Counted from the first letter of the stretch, positions 12,707 to 25,243 are shown. The stretch is DNA of 64,000 nt from Hericium rajendrae (GCA_033439255.1 CM065889.1:1922001-1986000); one strand, 5' to 3'. Translations and numbers: made by a program. The notes: generated by a model from the letters alone, not told the origin.

Positions 12707-13922
12707 ATAGTGATTTCTCTAAATCCTTAATTTTCTGTTTTCATTATTCTATGAGTACAGAGTTGAAGAAAGGATTCGTGTCAGAATTCGAATTTATATT
12801 TTTGAAGATATACAGCAGGTTAGCTAAAAGGATATACTAGTAAAAAAAAAAATGGTTTTCTACAAATATTACATAGAATATAAGATTTCTAAGCCTTTTC
12901 AAAGTTGCTAAGGATTAAGATCTAATAGTGATAAAATGATGGCTTAGACTATATCCAATCTGACACAGTTTGATACTTGATATGACCTGCTATTAGATTT
13001 CTACCCATCTATCAGAGAAGAGCAATGGACAGTAAATATAGAAAATAACAAATAATTCATCATTAATTTCAAACTGATTTAAAAAAAGATCAAGACTTCT
13101 ACTTACTGCCTTGTTATGGCTGATACAGAACAGTTATAAACAAAGGCTATGCTAGTTATGCAGAGCTACCTTTCTTCTAAAATGAATATAATTAGGATTT
13201 GACACAAGTCAAAGTTGATAAGAGTCACTCATGAGTTGATGCAACTTGAAGTATATCTGCTGATTTTACTTATGAGTCTCTGACTTGTAACCTAGTGGCT
13301 AAGACCTATCTAGATCTAAATCAAGATTTTCTTCAAATAGGTTGACGTGCAAGTAACTTGCAAGTAACCTACACACTTTTTATTCATAGGATGTATATTA
13401 ATATTAACTTATGGTATATATACATAAATTATTTACTCTTATATATATAGTCTACTCATTTATCATTACTTACTGTACTTCTTGCAGATTTTGTATGTCT
13501 AAACTTTCTCTAGTGCAGCAAGAATTAGTATGTATAAGATCAGTCTACATCATACAACCAACAGTAGTTCTCATGCATACATGAGTACTAAAAAATATGT
13601 TGAGCATGAGGGTGCAGCTGCCATGCATGAGCAGTTGGCCTCATACACTGTGTGAGGATACATCAGAAAAAGAGTCATCCTCTAACTAGTCTAACTGTCT
13701 AACTTACATCAAATAGGTCCATTTGTCTAACTTACATATGAACAAAATAGTGTGTAAATTATTTTATAAGATTAGAAGGCTATCAGACTCAGTCAGACAT
13801 CTGAAAAATTGAAATTTTATATAGCCAAAAGGCAAGGTATATGTGCTATGAGAGATCTATACCAGCTATGTAGAGCTATGGAGACCATGATAGATATCAT
13901 AAGAGAAAGAGCAAGGTATATA
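12707..13922. other. AT-rich spacer with partial transposon terminus
   Basis: No gene is visible. A CATCAG terminus at 13664 and its following roughly 150 bp (TCTAACTAGTCTAACTG, GTGTGTAAATTATTTT) resemble the start of Element 1 at 13923 in the same orientation, so this is probably an orphan or older element end. Around 13190-13370 are degraded sequences resembling the 8292-9814 element. Confidence 0.5.
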
Positions 13923-14123
13923 CATCAGGAAATGAGGAATTCTCTGACTAGTCTGACTGTCTGATTCTTGTCTGAGATGTCTAGACCTCTGACTCACATA
14001 TCAATAAATTAGTGTATAAATCATTTTTGTAAAATCAGAAGAATATTAGACACAATCAGATCTGTCAGATTCTTAAAAATCTGTTAGATGAAGGTAATTC
14101 TGTCAGATGTTCAATAAGATTTA

Positions 14124-14860
14124 GACATTTGCTACTTTTCAGACAAAGTTAGGTAGGTCTCTATTATCCAGATACTTTCAGATACATCAGAGTTTTATAC
14201 TTTGATCAGATGAAAAGAATCTTATTAAACATTGAATAAAAGTCAGACATTTGCTACTTTTCAGATAGAGTTAGGTAGGTCTCTATCGTCCAGATACTTT
14301 CAGATATATCAGAGTTTCATACTTTGATCAGATGAAGAGAATCTTATTAGACATTGAATAAAAGTCAGATATTTGCTACTTTTCAGATAGAGTTAGGTAG
14401 GTCTCTATCGTCCAGATACTTTCAGATATATCAGAGTCTTATACTTTGATCAGATGAAGAGGATCTTATTAGACCATTGAATAAAAGTCAGATATTTGCT
14501 ACTTTTCAGATAGAGTTAGGTAGGTCTCTATTGTCCAGACACTTTCAGATATATCAGAGTCTTAAACTTTGATCAGATGAAGAGAATCTTATTAGACATT
14601 GAATAAAAGTCAGACATTTGTTACTTTTCAGATAGAGTCAGGTAGGTCTCTATTGTCCAGACACTTTCAGATATATCAGACTTTTAAACTTTTATCAGAT
14701 GTCGATGATTATATTAGACATTGAATAAAAGTTAGACAATTGCTGCTTTTCAGATAAAGTCAGATAGATTTTTATTGTTCAGATCCTTCTAGACACTTTA
14801 AATATAAGTTTATTTATCAGATATTATTAATTTTATCAGATACTCACTATTTTTTAGATA
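14124..14860. repeat. 122-bp tandem repeat, six copies
   Basis: Copies begin (GACATTTGCTAC or close variants) at about 14124, 14246, 14368, 14491, 14613 and 14735, so the period is 122-123 bp. Each carries GTTAGGTAGGTCTCTAT and a CAGATACTTTCAGA-like segment; the last copy is more diverged and the repeats fade by about 14960. Being 0.2 kb inside the left end of Element 1, they may be subterminal transposase-binding repeats. Confidence 0.85.
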
Positions 14861-17605
14861 AATTCAGATAGGTCTCTATTATTAAATACTTTTTAGACAA
14901 TTCAGATATTTGGATTGTTTCAGATGTCATTGATTACCTGAGACTTTAGATCAAAGGTCAGAAAATATATCTATAATAGACACAATTAGACAACTCCTTA
15001 TTATCAGATACTTTTAGATGCTTTAGAGTTTGGTATATACACCAGATATTATTACTAATTATAAGCTTTGATATAAAGACTTACCTGTCAATACTATCAT
15101 CTATTTAACTAGTAGTACTAAAGAAATTAGAGTACTAATAGTAGTATATTCAGGTCAGAATGCTATTTCATTGGCATGATGATCAGAAAACTTGTTTACA
15201 TAATAAGTATAGAAGGAATCTAAGGAATAAGTATGTTCAAACTCAGCAGGAAGAAACTCTTCTCCAAAAACAGGCATCAAATGAGCTCCTCGCAAAATAC
15301 TATCAACATGAATTACTGAACGAATATTGTTGCCATCTTCATCAACTTCTCGCTCTACAACCCACATGCCAGTATCAGGATCTGGCTCATCTTCAATAGG
15401 AATAAACCACTCTACATAGGCACATGGATAGGTGACTTTGTGATAGTCAAAGAAAAAAAACATCAAGACTCGTCCAATAAAAAGTCCTTGCATTCCTGGC
15501 AGATCTATACCACTTTCAACAAAGATGCAGTCTCGACGTGCAGATCCATATCGCCACTCTGGTGTAGAACGAATGCGATGACGATGCATATTTGTAAGGC
15601 CTGATAGATCACTAGGAGAATAATATACAGCAATAGCAGAGTGAAAGACATCAACATAGTATAGAGCTCGAGGAAGTTTAGACTCTTCTACAATTGTATA
15701 TGAATGATCAGAATGAAGTTGATCATATAAAAATCGTTGAATCATCTCAGATAGCTCAGGATAACCAAGATGATTTTCAAGTCTATGAAGTTCTCGTGGA
15801 TATTTAGGTGCTTTTTTTGTGGCTAAAGTTACACTTGCCATATATTCTGGCACATTATGTGCTGGTCCTCCATCTATATGATGCTTTGTAGCCCTCTGTT
15901 TATCTTCTTTATTCTCATCTTCAGATTCATCTTCAAATTTATCTTCAGATTCATCTTCATCTTCAGAGTCTAAGTTAAAATCAGAATCTGAGTCTGAGTC
16001 TGATGTAGACATCCAATCAGTTGAATCATTGATATCAACAATATCTAAAGGCAAATCAAGCATGCCATGAGCAATAAAGTCATTTTTAGCTGCAGCAAGT
16101 TTATCAAGCCTTTGATTTGTGAGCAACATTTGGCCAAGTGCATTAAATCGGCTAGAGCATTGCCATGGCTCCTTTACAGCTTTGATGTGTTTGGCCTCAG
16201 TTATAGATGTGCAAAGTCCATTTGACACACCAAATAGTCGAATAAGTTCAACATAATACATCAGAGCATGCTGTTTTGGCAGAGAAAATTCTTTGCGAAC
16301 TTCAACATCCTTAAAGATGACTCGTTCTTTATGAAATGTTTTTAGTGCTACTTCCATAGCATTTAATGTAGTCTCATCAATAACAGACCTTCGTGCAAGA
16401 TAGCAGAACTCCATAAATGCAGCAAGAGCTCAGACCATCTGATCTGGAACATGTCCTTGAATGGCAGGTAAAAACACTTTCATTAAAGCTTTAGAGTCAT
16501 CACCAGTCCACTGCTGAAAATTACATCCATCAGGGAATCGATGCAACTCTGGAAATGAAGGTGCAGCAGCAATTCTCCTATCAATGTCTGCCATGATTGT
16601 AGCAGCATGACTTGGTCCATGTTCTTTGATCAGATAATCTTCAACCCAAGCCACTAAATGATCTTTAAAAACACCCTTGATCACTTGATGCAAAAGATCA
16701 AATACAATAAGCTCATGAATATCAGCCCGAGGAAAATAATATGTGAGTGGCTAAAAAAAATCAGAATTAGAACAAGTTGAATCTTTATATTCATTCATAG
16801 AACTCACCATAATATCAGGAACTATGCCATAGTCATCCCATAGTATTCCTTTCTTAGTACCTTTATTTATTAGAGATTCTGTATGTGTATGACTTCGAGT
16901 CCCTCCACCACCATCTAAATCATTTAGTAAAGCTAAGCATTTTGGACACCAAGTTGAAACAACACATGATATCAACACTTGTTCTGGATAATCTCCAATA
17001 TAAGGTCCAAGACCATAAATTGCATGACGAAGATGTCCATCAGGACAGCGAACAACCTCTGGGGTAGTCATGCTAGGATGCAAATGCTCAAGGATTGTGC
17101 GCAAAGATTGTTGTATCAAATGCCTACAAAATTTACGAAAAGCTGCATTATTTTGATATTGTCTATCTGTTTGTCCTAGAGATAAGAACCCTAAGATGCT
17201 CACAGCATTTCGATGAGCCCGACGAACATTATTATGCACATTTCCAGGTGATATATATAGTGGCCAAAATTCACTATGTCCTGTAGCAACAGAAGCAACA
17301 GTCTTATCACTGCCTAAGATTACTGGCACAAACATAGCTCCTTTATTTGTTGGATCTTCAGCCACAATTGTGTCAGCCTGTTTCCATGACCAATCTCCAG
17401 TCATAAAGTCTGTCCACTGCCGTTCACCATTTTTCTTAAAGTCTTGCCTTGGAGCACTTGGTGGAAGAGGGCCGATGCTTCGCACGGCAATACGATTCCT
17501 TTTTCATTGTTAGTTATATTTAGAAACAGTGCATAAATGATGTAAAGTCTCACTTGTCAGATTAATTATAAATCTCTATAAAATCTATAGCTACCTCAAG
17601 GTCAA

Positions 17606-20506
17606 CATCTGAGAAATATGTTACTGATATATAACACTATATTAGCTACATAGCTTTTCTAGGTCCATAGCTGTCCTCTTTTATACATAGCAGTCAAGTA
17701 AACAATGCAAAGCTATCATAGCTTGTCATAGCTGTCATAGCATAGGGCATAAGCTATCATAGCTGTCATAGTTATTCTAGTATAAGATAACTATAGAAGC
17801 TATATTAACTATATAATATATCTCTATCATTATATTATATCTAGCTAGTAAGATTTCTATCTACTCTATATTACTTCTATCAAATATGCTAAAATAGCAT
17901 ATAAAATAAATATATTATAGATTCAATAGTCTGATGTCTTACAGTCACAAACATCGAAAATTGGATAAATTATATTACTCAAACAATTTCATTACAAAAC
18001 ATTACTATAGCTACAGAGACTACTACAGAACTATAGAAGGTAACAAACTTACAATGACTACAAAAAGCAAAAGATACAAATAAGAAAAGACATGAGTATT
18101 AGAAGATAACAAAGATAATATATGAAGACTTACCAGATTAACAAAAAAGTAAAAATCTACAAGACAATTTGAAGACATCAGTATAAGAAACAATCAAGCT
18201 TATCTAGTAGGACTACATGGTAGTGTAATAAGTATGAAGACATTAGTATAAGTTATAAGATAATTAAGAATAACAGCGTACCTTTAACAACGAAGAGAAC
18301 AATGATTAATAAAATGAGCAAACGACAACGACGAGTGAGCAAATGATGATGATGAGTGAGCAAACGATGACAAGTGAGCAAATGATGACAACAAATGTGT
18401 TGACGTGGCAAGGGATGGTGGGGGTTAAAGAGCAAGAGGTAAAGCGCATCGTGCCAGCCTTATATAGGAATCCCAGACGGAATCGGAATTTGTGGTTGCT
18501 GGGTGCTTGCCGAGTGTTGTGGCAGAGACTGAATGCCAGACTTTACTACATTGATGCTGCTGCTCACAGATTCACAGTTCAGTAGATACACAGTGTTCTC
18601 ATACATTCTAATTAAATGTATAATCTATCACTGTCCCTTTTTTCGTTGAATTTATACAAGTTTATTTGATTTGCTGAGGCTCGAGCAACAAAGCTTTGCT
18701 CATTCAGTGGCTGAAGCACCGAGTTTAACATGTCGAGACTTCACTCCTTTTTACCAGTCTCCCTTCCCCTCCTTCGTGTTTCCTCCTCCAGCCTCCTTCC
18801 TTCCATTTCTTTCATTCTCTATTGGCTTTCAATACGGCTGGGATGGTTTTTTTAGCAGATACTTAGAGGGCCTTAGGTGAGTAAAAAAAAAAGCCTCTTA
18901 TCATTTTTTCGTACTAATCAAGAGAGTGTCAATCATTTTTCGAGCGACACTCTCGATATCTTTTATTCTGTTGATCCCACATCCTCGCGCTACCATCCTA
19001 CGATCCTGCTGCCTTTTTTGCACTCTCATCACCCCTTCCTTGGCCTGTCTACGCCACATCCACGCCCTGCACACAGCTCGTACACCCCATGCCTGACTCC
19101 AACAGGCTGCGACCCCTGCGCATGCCTCCGACCACCATCTCCTTCCACGTGCACCAGCATGCACAAGGCTACAGCATGCGTGCATGTGTGTACCATGTGA
19201 CATCATCTGCACGACGTCAACAACATGTGCACACAGGCCACGTCATCGCCCATGCCCCACGTCCGTGCATGTGCATGCACCATAGTCCCGTTGCCATGGC
19301 AATGGGACTCGGACGTCATTCATGCCTATTGGCCACGACCCCACATGCTCGCCTCAATCCCTGCAAGGCCTCATGCTCATGTTCAACACCGTGCACGCTT
19401 GCAATGTCCTGTCCATGCACTCAAGCCCCCACACCCACTCACAACACCCTGCACCTGCTCACAACGCCTCGGACATGCATGCCATGCCTGGTTGCATGTA
19501 TGCTCCTGCACCTGCTCAACTCAACATGCCCTGCGTGTGTGCACATCGATCTGCACAGGTGCACAACAATCACACATGCGTGATGTGCCATACAGTGCCT
19601 CTTCGTGCATGCAGAATGTTCTGCAGGCCCGCTTCAGGCCTCCTGCACATGCTCGACACCTGCGCGTGCCCGACATCCCCCGCACGTGTCCAGCTCCACC
19701 TCCACATGTGCACAGATGCCAGTGCATGGCGGCACTGCAAGACCCCATCCCACAACAATGCATGCACGACACCCAGCATTCACACTCAATGCCACTTGCC
19801 TACAACGCCCTGCATGCGCGCATGCTCCCGTGTGCTCGCTCAACACCCCGCACCCTCCAGATGCTCTGTGTACATGCGCAACATCCCACATGCATGTACA
19901 CAACCTGCATGCATGCACGGCAGCCCTGACCCCATTTGTGGGCATGGCCACCCGCATGCAGCTACACATGGTCCAGCTTGCCATGCATAGACCATGTATG
20001 TTGTGTGCGGCCCACGCCTACCTCTGTGCTCTCTGTGCTGGCATTCGTGCATGCCGCACCACCTTTTGTATGCACATGCTGTCTTTTGTGTGCCTGCGCT
20101 GTCTTTGCACCTGTGCCTGCACCCTTCACAGTGACTTGCATGCCCTCCGCATCCTGTGCCCTATGCAGTAGCTCGACTAGCTTATATATGTATGGTAGTA
20201 GATTTATTACAATTTATTATGATAAATTCTGACTTGTAATATCTGGTGCTTATCTGACTTGTGGTAGTAATCATAGGCATCATAGTAGCCATAGTACACC
20301 TTGTTAATCATGATAGCCCTATGTATATCAGACTACAAGCGATGGAGGCTATGATAACCCTATGAATGTCACACTGTCTGCTATATAGGCTATGATAGCT
20401 CTCATAGCTCTACATAGCTGGATAAGCAAACTTCATAGCTCTGATAGCTCAATGATAGCACCTATAATGTAACCTGCAGCTATGTCAAATTTAAATTTCT
20501 CAGATG
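17606..20506. mobile_element. 2.9-kb CATCTGAG element nested in 157-bp repeats
   Basis: It starts CATCTGAGAAATATG and ends with the complement of CATCTGAGAAAT. AA flanks both sides (17604-17605 and 20507-20508). Removing it rejoins TACCTCAAGGTC with AAGATCTT, exactly the sequence of the neighbouring 157-bp repeat unit, which supports the boundaries. Both subterminal zones carry CTATCATAG/TAGCTATG-type tracts, like the ends of Element 3, of which it may be a non-autonomous relative. The centre holds a hairpin (18922-18954) and a C-rich block (about 18960-20165). Open frames in the block are compositional. Confidence 0.75.
18922..20165. repeat. Hairpin plus C-rich degenerate repeat block
   Basis: GAGAGTGTC (18922-18930) pairs with GACACTCTC (18946-18954), followed by GATATC. 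Then about 1.2 kb is strongly C-rich, with recurring CATGC, CACCTGC and TGCACATG words and a GTTGCCATGGCAA palindrome near 19290. Long open frames in several phases on both strands are typical of skewed low-complexity DNA, not genes. Similar blocks occur in 8292-9814 and 26122-28841. Confidence 0.6.
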
Positions 20507-22215
20507 AAGATCTTGAAAGGAAGATCTCAGTTTCGAGTTTTGATTTTTGAGTTCTGGGCAGATTGGGGTCTATGTAGCATGTCTGGAATGTGATTAATCA
20601 GTACATTCCAGCACATTTTAGAACAATTAAATCGGTGGGGAACTGCCAGACTTACCTTAAGGTCAAGATCTTGGGGGGGAGATCTCAGTTTTGAGTTTTG
20701 ATTTTTGAGTTCTGGATGGCATGGAGTCTATGTAGCATATCTGGAAAGCGATTAATCAGTACATTTCAATGCAATTTAGAACAATTAAATCGGTGAAGAA
20801 CTGCCAAACTTACCTCAAGGTCAAAATCTTGGGGGAGATCTCAGTTTCGAGTTTTGATTTTCGAGTTCTGGATGGTTTGGGGGCTATGTAGCATGGCTGG
20901 AAAGAGATTAATCAGTAGAGTTGAACGCATTTTAGAACGAGAGAATTGGTGAAGAATTGAAGGACTTACCTCAAGGTCAAGATCTTGAGGGGGTAATCTC
21001 AATTTCGAGTCTTGATTTTCGAGTTCTGGATGGTTTGGGGGCTATGTAGCATGGCTGGAAAGCGATTAATCAGTAGAGTTGAACACATTTTAGAACAAGA
21101 GAATTGGCAGAGAATTGATGGACTTACCTCAAGATCATTAGAATAATGATAATTGGTTGATTTTCAACTAGGCAGATAGGCTAGCATAGCTCAGAAGGCC
21201 TCATCTGGAAGCAGCTATCAATATCATTTTGATAAGCTTCAATATACCTTAGTTGGTATCAGATTTAGAGACCTATAAGTAAATTAGTCTGCCAGCTCAG
21301 CAAGTTAGATACATACAAGACGACCAAGGTGAGCCGCCGGGTCAAGTACCTCCTGGTTCCAAACCATCAACCACTCAGCGGATGACTTGGAGATACCCGT
21401 CGAGCTTTGCAGCCAACATGACAAGCATGCAGGATGTAAAGCTCATGAGAAAGCAAGACTTTACTGCTGGTGCTTCAAAACTGAAATTTTGATTATATAA
21501 TCAGTCTTCAAAATCATAGATTTCTAGGCATTTCTGTACTTATAATATACTATAAGAGTAGACATTGTACTAATGCTAATTGCTCATTGATTATATTATT
21601 CTTAGTATTAAAAAATATTAAAAAAGTCTGGCATGAACTGGAATTGAACTTACAAACTCAAGAGAACTCACACTTCACCACCGAGTTTTGATTATGTAAT
21701 CATCACATGATCACCACCATGGTACGGCCGTACCATGGTGAAGTGCTCATGTGATCACAACCATGGTACAGCTGTACCATGATGAAGTGCTTCACATTCT
21801 ATGAGTTCTGCATGGATCAAAATGCAAAAAATATGGTTCAAAAGCTATAAATGAGTAGTATTCGATCCACTTGAGAACGAGTGAATTGGTGGAGAATTGA
21901 TTGAGATAACTAAGAATCAAGCATACTAGGAGGAAAAATACAGAAGTACTTCGTGTTCTACGAGTTCTGCACAGATCAAAATGCATAAAATATGGCTAGA
22001 AAGCAATGAATGAGTAAATTCTGATACATCTAAGAATGAGTGAATCAGTCAAGAACTGACTGAGCTAGCTGAGGATCAAGCATACTAGGGGAAAAAATAC
22101 AGGAATGCTTTGCATTCTGCAAGATCTGCATGGATCAAGATGCATAATATATGGTTAGAAAGCGATAAATGAGTAGATTCTGGTGCATTTGAGAATGTGT
22201 GAATTGGTCAAGAAC
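20507..22215. repeat. About 157-bp tandem repeats, two arrays
   Basis: In the first array GATCTT-type landmarks fall at about 20509, 20667, 20825 and 20981, a period of 156-158 bp, with shared phrases GTTTTGATTTTTGAGTTCTGG and GCGATTAATCAGTA. A related second array of about three copies spans 21795-22215 (GTTCTGCATGGATCAAAATGC, CAAGCATACTAGG). Between them lies AT-rich sequence with a degraded tRNA-like segment. Confidence 0.8.
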
Positions 22216-22244
22216 TGACCAAGTTACAGTAAACAAAGTGTAAA

Positions 22245-22345
22245 AGAAAAAGTCTGGCCAGAGCTGGAATTGAACCTGCAAACTCGTTAGATTGAAGATG
22301 TGTGATTATATAAGCCAACTGCCTAATGGGCATAGTCATCGTTTT
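22245..22345 (-). other. Degraded tRNA-like segment
   Basis: On the minus strand GGTTCAATTCC resembles a B box, preceded by CACATCTTCAATCT and an A-box-like GCAGTTGGC. A comparable minus-strand segment near 60120-60185 has GGTTCGATTCT after CACATCTTAAAG, closest by eye to tRNA-Lys(CTT). A third weaker match is near 21635. None folds convincingly as a functional tRNA; a tRNA-derived element is one reading. Confidence 0.3.
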
Positions 22346-23810
22346 GGTGTCGTTTTCACTATGAAAAGGCAGTATAGAGTAAATGATTCTAAGGAATCGT
22401 AATAATCAAATTCTCCAGCAAAGTCAGGATTTTTGAGCTAGTTATGCAGAACTGTGTGTGGATTTCGATACCAGACTTCAAATTCTTTGGACATCCATGG
22501 AGGTGGTTTTTTTTAGGTATCTTGCCTTTATATTTTATTGAAAAACATAGCCATTCAGCATCTCCATGTTCAATTGAGTCAAGTACTGCATGAAGGTCAT
22601 CTTTATTTGCATATGGACAAGCTTTAGTGGTCTTGGCCCACAGTCCCATAAGACGATTGAAATTTTTTTTTGAAGCTGGCATCTCTCGAAACAGTAAATC
22701 TGCAGTCTCAAACTCAACTCGGTTTCGAAATGAAGACCAATCATTTGAATCAGGAATATCCTTTGGATGTGGAGCTACACCATCATCAAGGTAATTGCCA
22801 GCATTATCACATGGTCTTCCATTAAGATCTGGATGCATCATATTTTTCATGCCAGGCTTAGCAGCAACATTATTCATATCATCATCTTCAAGTTGCTCAT
22901 AATATGGATCATCATAAAATATATCTGGCACTTCTGGCAATGATGAGCGAGACAATGGCTGAGGTGCAGGATGAGGTTCAACAGATGTAAGTTCACGAAA
23001 GTTTAACCCAGGATGCATAGCATTAATATGCTGTGACAAGCCTCGTGGTGTTACAAAGCCTTGTCAACAATTAGCATTCACTGCATGTGGACATAGATAT
23101 GTACGAGGTTGATATGGCCTGCGACGAGGAGGTGCCATCTTTAGATTTTTTTTTCCAAAAGATATGCTCAGATTTCAATATCAGATGTCAATAGTGCAAG
23201 ATATCAACGAGTGCACAAGTATATGAGGTCAACAATCAGCAAGTCACAATCTGTGTTTAGGCAGTATTGAGCTGTGCCACAAGGCCTCCAATCAAGTTGT
23301 CAAAATATCCAGTCCAAGTTGTGCCACAAGGTCTGCAGTCGTGCCTGCAAGTTGCTCACAAGGTATCAAGATGTACCACAAAGTATCAAGTTGTGCAGCA
23401 GAGAACAAAGCAAAGCAACACTGCACAATATCTGAGTTAATGCAAGGAGGTGTATGATATGTTGAGGCACAGTGAGGTTGGTCAAAGCAGATGAGGATCA
23501 AAGTGGATAAGGTTGTCGAAGGTCTCAATGCCAGCAAACAAACAGATGAACCCGAAACAGGCAAGATTGAGATGCGAACGTGAGGGATCAGCTCGAAGGC
23601 CAAGGCCAGAGTATGTGGGCGAGAGGCGCAGACTTATAACGTGCATGATTTGTAACACAGAAAACCAAATCTAAGAACTAGAGTTAGCACAGTAAAAATC
23701 AGGTCGAGAAAACCATAAGAAGACATGCGACAGTGGAAAAAAAAAAGATTCGGCCAAAAAGAGCCTGTAGGACGGACATTTCGTGCCGTACAAGTAACCA
23801 CCAAGGCGCT

Positions 23811-24130
23811 GTGGGGCATGAAGCATGGATGTTTCATGCCCTACAGCAACCATCGAGTCAGAACAATGAGTACAGAGTGCTGTCGGGCATGAAACATCTG
23901 CATTTTGTACCCTATAGCAACTCCACACTCCAAACATCGAGAATTAGGTGCTGTCGGGCACGAAACGCAGACGTTTCGTACCCACAGCATCTGCAATTTT
24001 GAAAGATTGAGTACAAGGTGCTGTGGGGCACGAAATGCAGATGTTTCGTGCCCTACAACATCTGCAGGGTTGAAATATCGAGCACAGGGGTACTGTGGAG
24101 CACGAAACATGGACATTTCGTACCCTACAG
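23811..24130. repeat. About 71-bp tandem repeat with GGGCACGAAA hairpins
   Basis: Five units start near 23811, 23882, 23953, 24023 and 24095. Each holds an inverted repeat with arms close to GGGCACGAAA / TTTCGTGCCC and a 6-9 nt loop, then a variable CATCGAG-containing stretch. Within pairs, changes in one arm are sometimes matched in the other (GGGCATGAA with TTTCATGCCC in the first unit). The 70-72 bp period is not a multiple of three, so this is not coding. Confidence 0.85.
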
Positions 24131-24163
24131 CATCCATACTATTCAAACATCGAACATAAGGTG

Positions 24164-24744
24164 CATCAGGAAGGTTGACAACTTTCTGATTGACCTGACA
24201 ATTTCTAACCCTACTGACAGCTTCTGATTGACCTGATCCACCTGAAAGCAATCTTGAGAGGCAAATATCTGATCAGACTTTTACATTCAAGAAAAGACAT
24301 TTATTGTCAGATATATAAGTTTTTAATCTCTAACTAATAGATATATCAAAATCTTTGATATCTAAAATTTTTGAAAATCTGAGAGTGTCTGATTTCAAAT
24401 CTGGAGGTCAAATATCAGTTAGATGGATCAGACAGTGTCAGATACCATCAGATGCTCTCAGACAGTTGCAGATAATTTTCAGATATTTGACCTCCAGATT
24501 TGAAAAAAATCTCAGATCAGACACTCTCAGATTTAGAAAATTTCAGATATTAGAGATTTTGTTATATTTATCAGTTGGAGATTACAAACTTATATATCTG
24601 ACAATAAATGTCTTTACTTAAATGTAAAAATTTGATCAGATATTTGCCTGTTAAGATTGCTTTCAGGTGGATCAGGTCAATCAGGAGCTGTCAGTAAGGT
24701 TAAGAATTGTCAGGTCAATCAGAAAGTTGTCAACCTTCCTGATG
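24164..24744. mobile_element. 581-bp foldback MITE
   Basis: It begins CATCAGGAAGGTTGACAA and ends with its complement; TG flanks both sides (24162-24163 and 24745-24746). The arms pair over roughly 250 bp each (GACAATAAATGTCTTT, GATCAGATATTTGCC and complements). The centre carries TCTGA-rich sequence. No coding capacity. Its end is the same as in the 97-bp MITE at 10168. Confidence 0.85.
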
Positions 24745-24970
24745 TGATGTGGGGCACGAAATTGTCCCACAGCTCTTGCAGTCAAAATATAATATAGCAT
24801 AAACTTACCACCTTGAGAGCCTTCAGAAGGACCGCAATTAATGAGTCTGAAGACAAAGATGTAAGCACAGCATGAAATGGGGGGTACAGGATTAGCCCAG
24901 TAGATAGATAAGATACGCAGGCTCTGGAGGTGCCTTGGGTGAGGCTGAGCCGAGAAGAGCATACGCGCAC

Positions 24971-25243
24971 CTGTCGAGCCCAAAATGCATACGTTTCGGG
25001 CTCGACAGGTGACGCGGAGTAAGCACAAGACATACGATAGGCTCGCGCACCTGTCGAGCCCGAAACATGTATGTTTCGGGCCCTACAGGTGATGCGGAGT
25101 AAGCACGAGACATATGAGAGACTCGCGCACCTGTCGAGCCCAAAACGCGTATGCTTCGGGCCCTACAGGTGGTGCGGGGTGAGCTCGAGACATAGAGAAG
25201 GCTCCTGCACCTGTCAAGCCCATATGTTTTGGGCCCTGCAGGC
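24971..25243. repeat. 80-bp tandem repeat with CCTGTCGAGCCC hairpins
   Basis: Four units begin at about 24971, 25050, 25130 and 25210. Each has an inverted repeat of the form CACCTGTCGAGCCCRAAA / TTTCGGGCYCKACAGGTG around a short ATGCATACG-like loop, followed by a GCGGAGTAAGCACGAGACAT-like spacer. The sequence is unrelated to the 71-bp array but has the same architecture. Confidence 0.85.

Larger units (their letters stand above)
17456..22402. mobile_element. Unclassified insertion, long copy
   Basis: It splits the Plavaka gene. The left end ACTTGGTGGAAGAGGG (continuing GCACGGCAATACGATTC) and right end TGATTCTAAGGAATCGTAA match those of a second insertion at 58762-60252, while the interiors differ. 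The ends share CGATTC / GAATCG inverted. No target duplication is evident at this copy. The interior holds two arrays of about 157-bp repeats, degraded tRNA-like pieces and the nested element 17606-20506. No gene is supported. Confidence 0.65.
15155..23138 (-). pseudogene. Plavaka transposase, interrupted and decayed
   Basis: The N-terminal part (23138-22403) begins MAPPRRRPYQPRTYLC and has a C2H2-like finger ending GLSQHINAMHP, then the family N-terminal block (HPDLNGRPCDNAGNYL, VEFETADLLFREM). The main part (17455-15155) has FMTGDWSWKQAD, PVILGSDKTV, VHNNVRRAHRNAV and DYPEQVLISC, then a 3' region with a 56 bp intron near 16750. Defects: TGA at 23064-23066 in the finger, a frameshift in an A-run near 22505-22515, TAG at 22438-22440, TGA at 16430-16432 (in QMV*ALAAF, where Arg is usual), and the 4.9 kb insertion 17456-22402 placed between the EFDY and APRQDF segments. 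An acidic Asp/Glu/Ser stretch lies at about 15890-16010. It is the presumed original transposase of Element 1, now inactive. Confidence 0.85.

Noticed and set aside
19089-20171. Overlapping frames of 164-234 codons, Cys/His/Ala-rich
   Set aside because: C-rich degenerate repeats leave several frames open at once; no conserved motif or introns.
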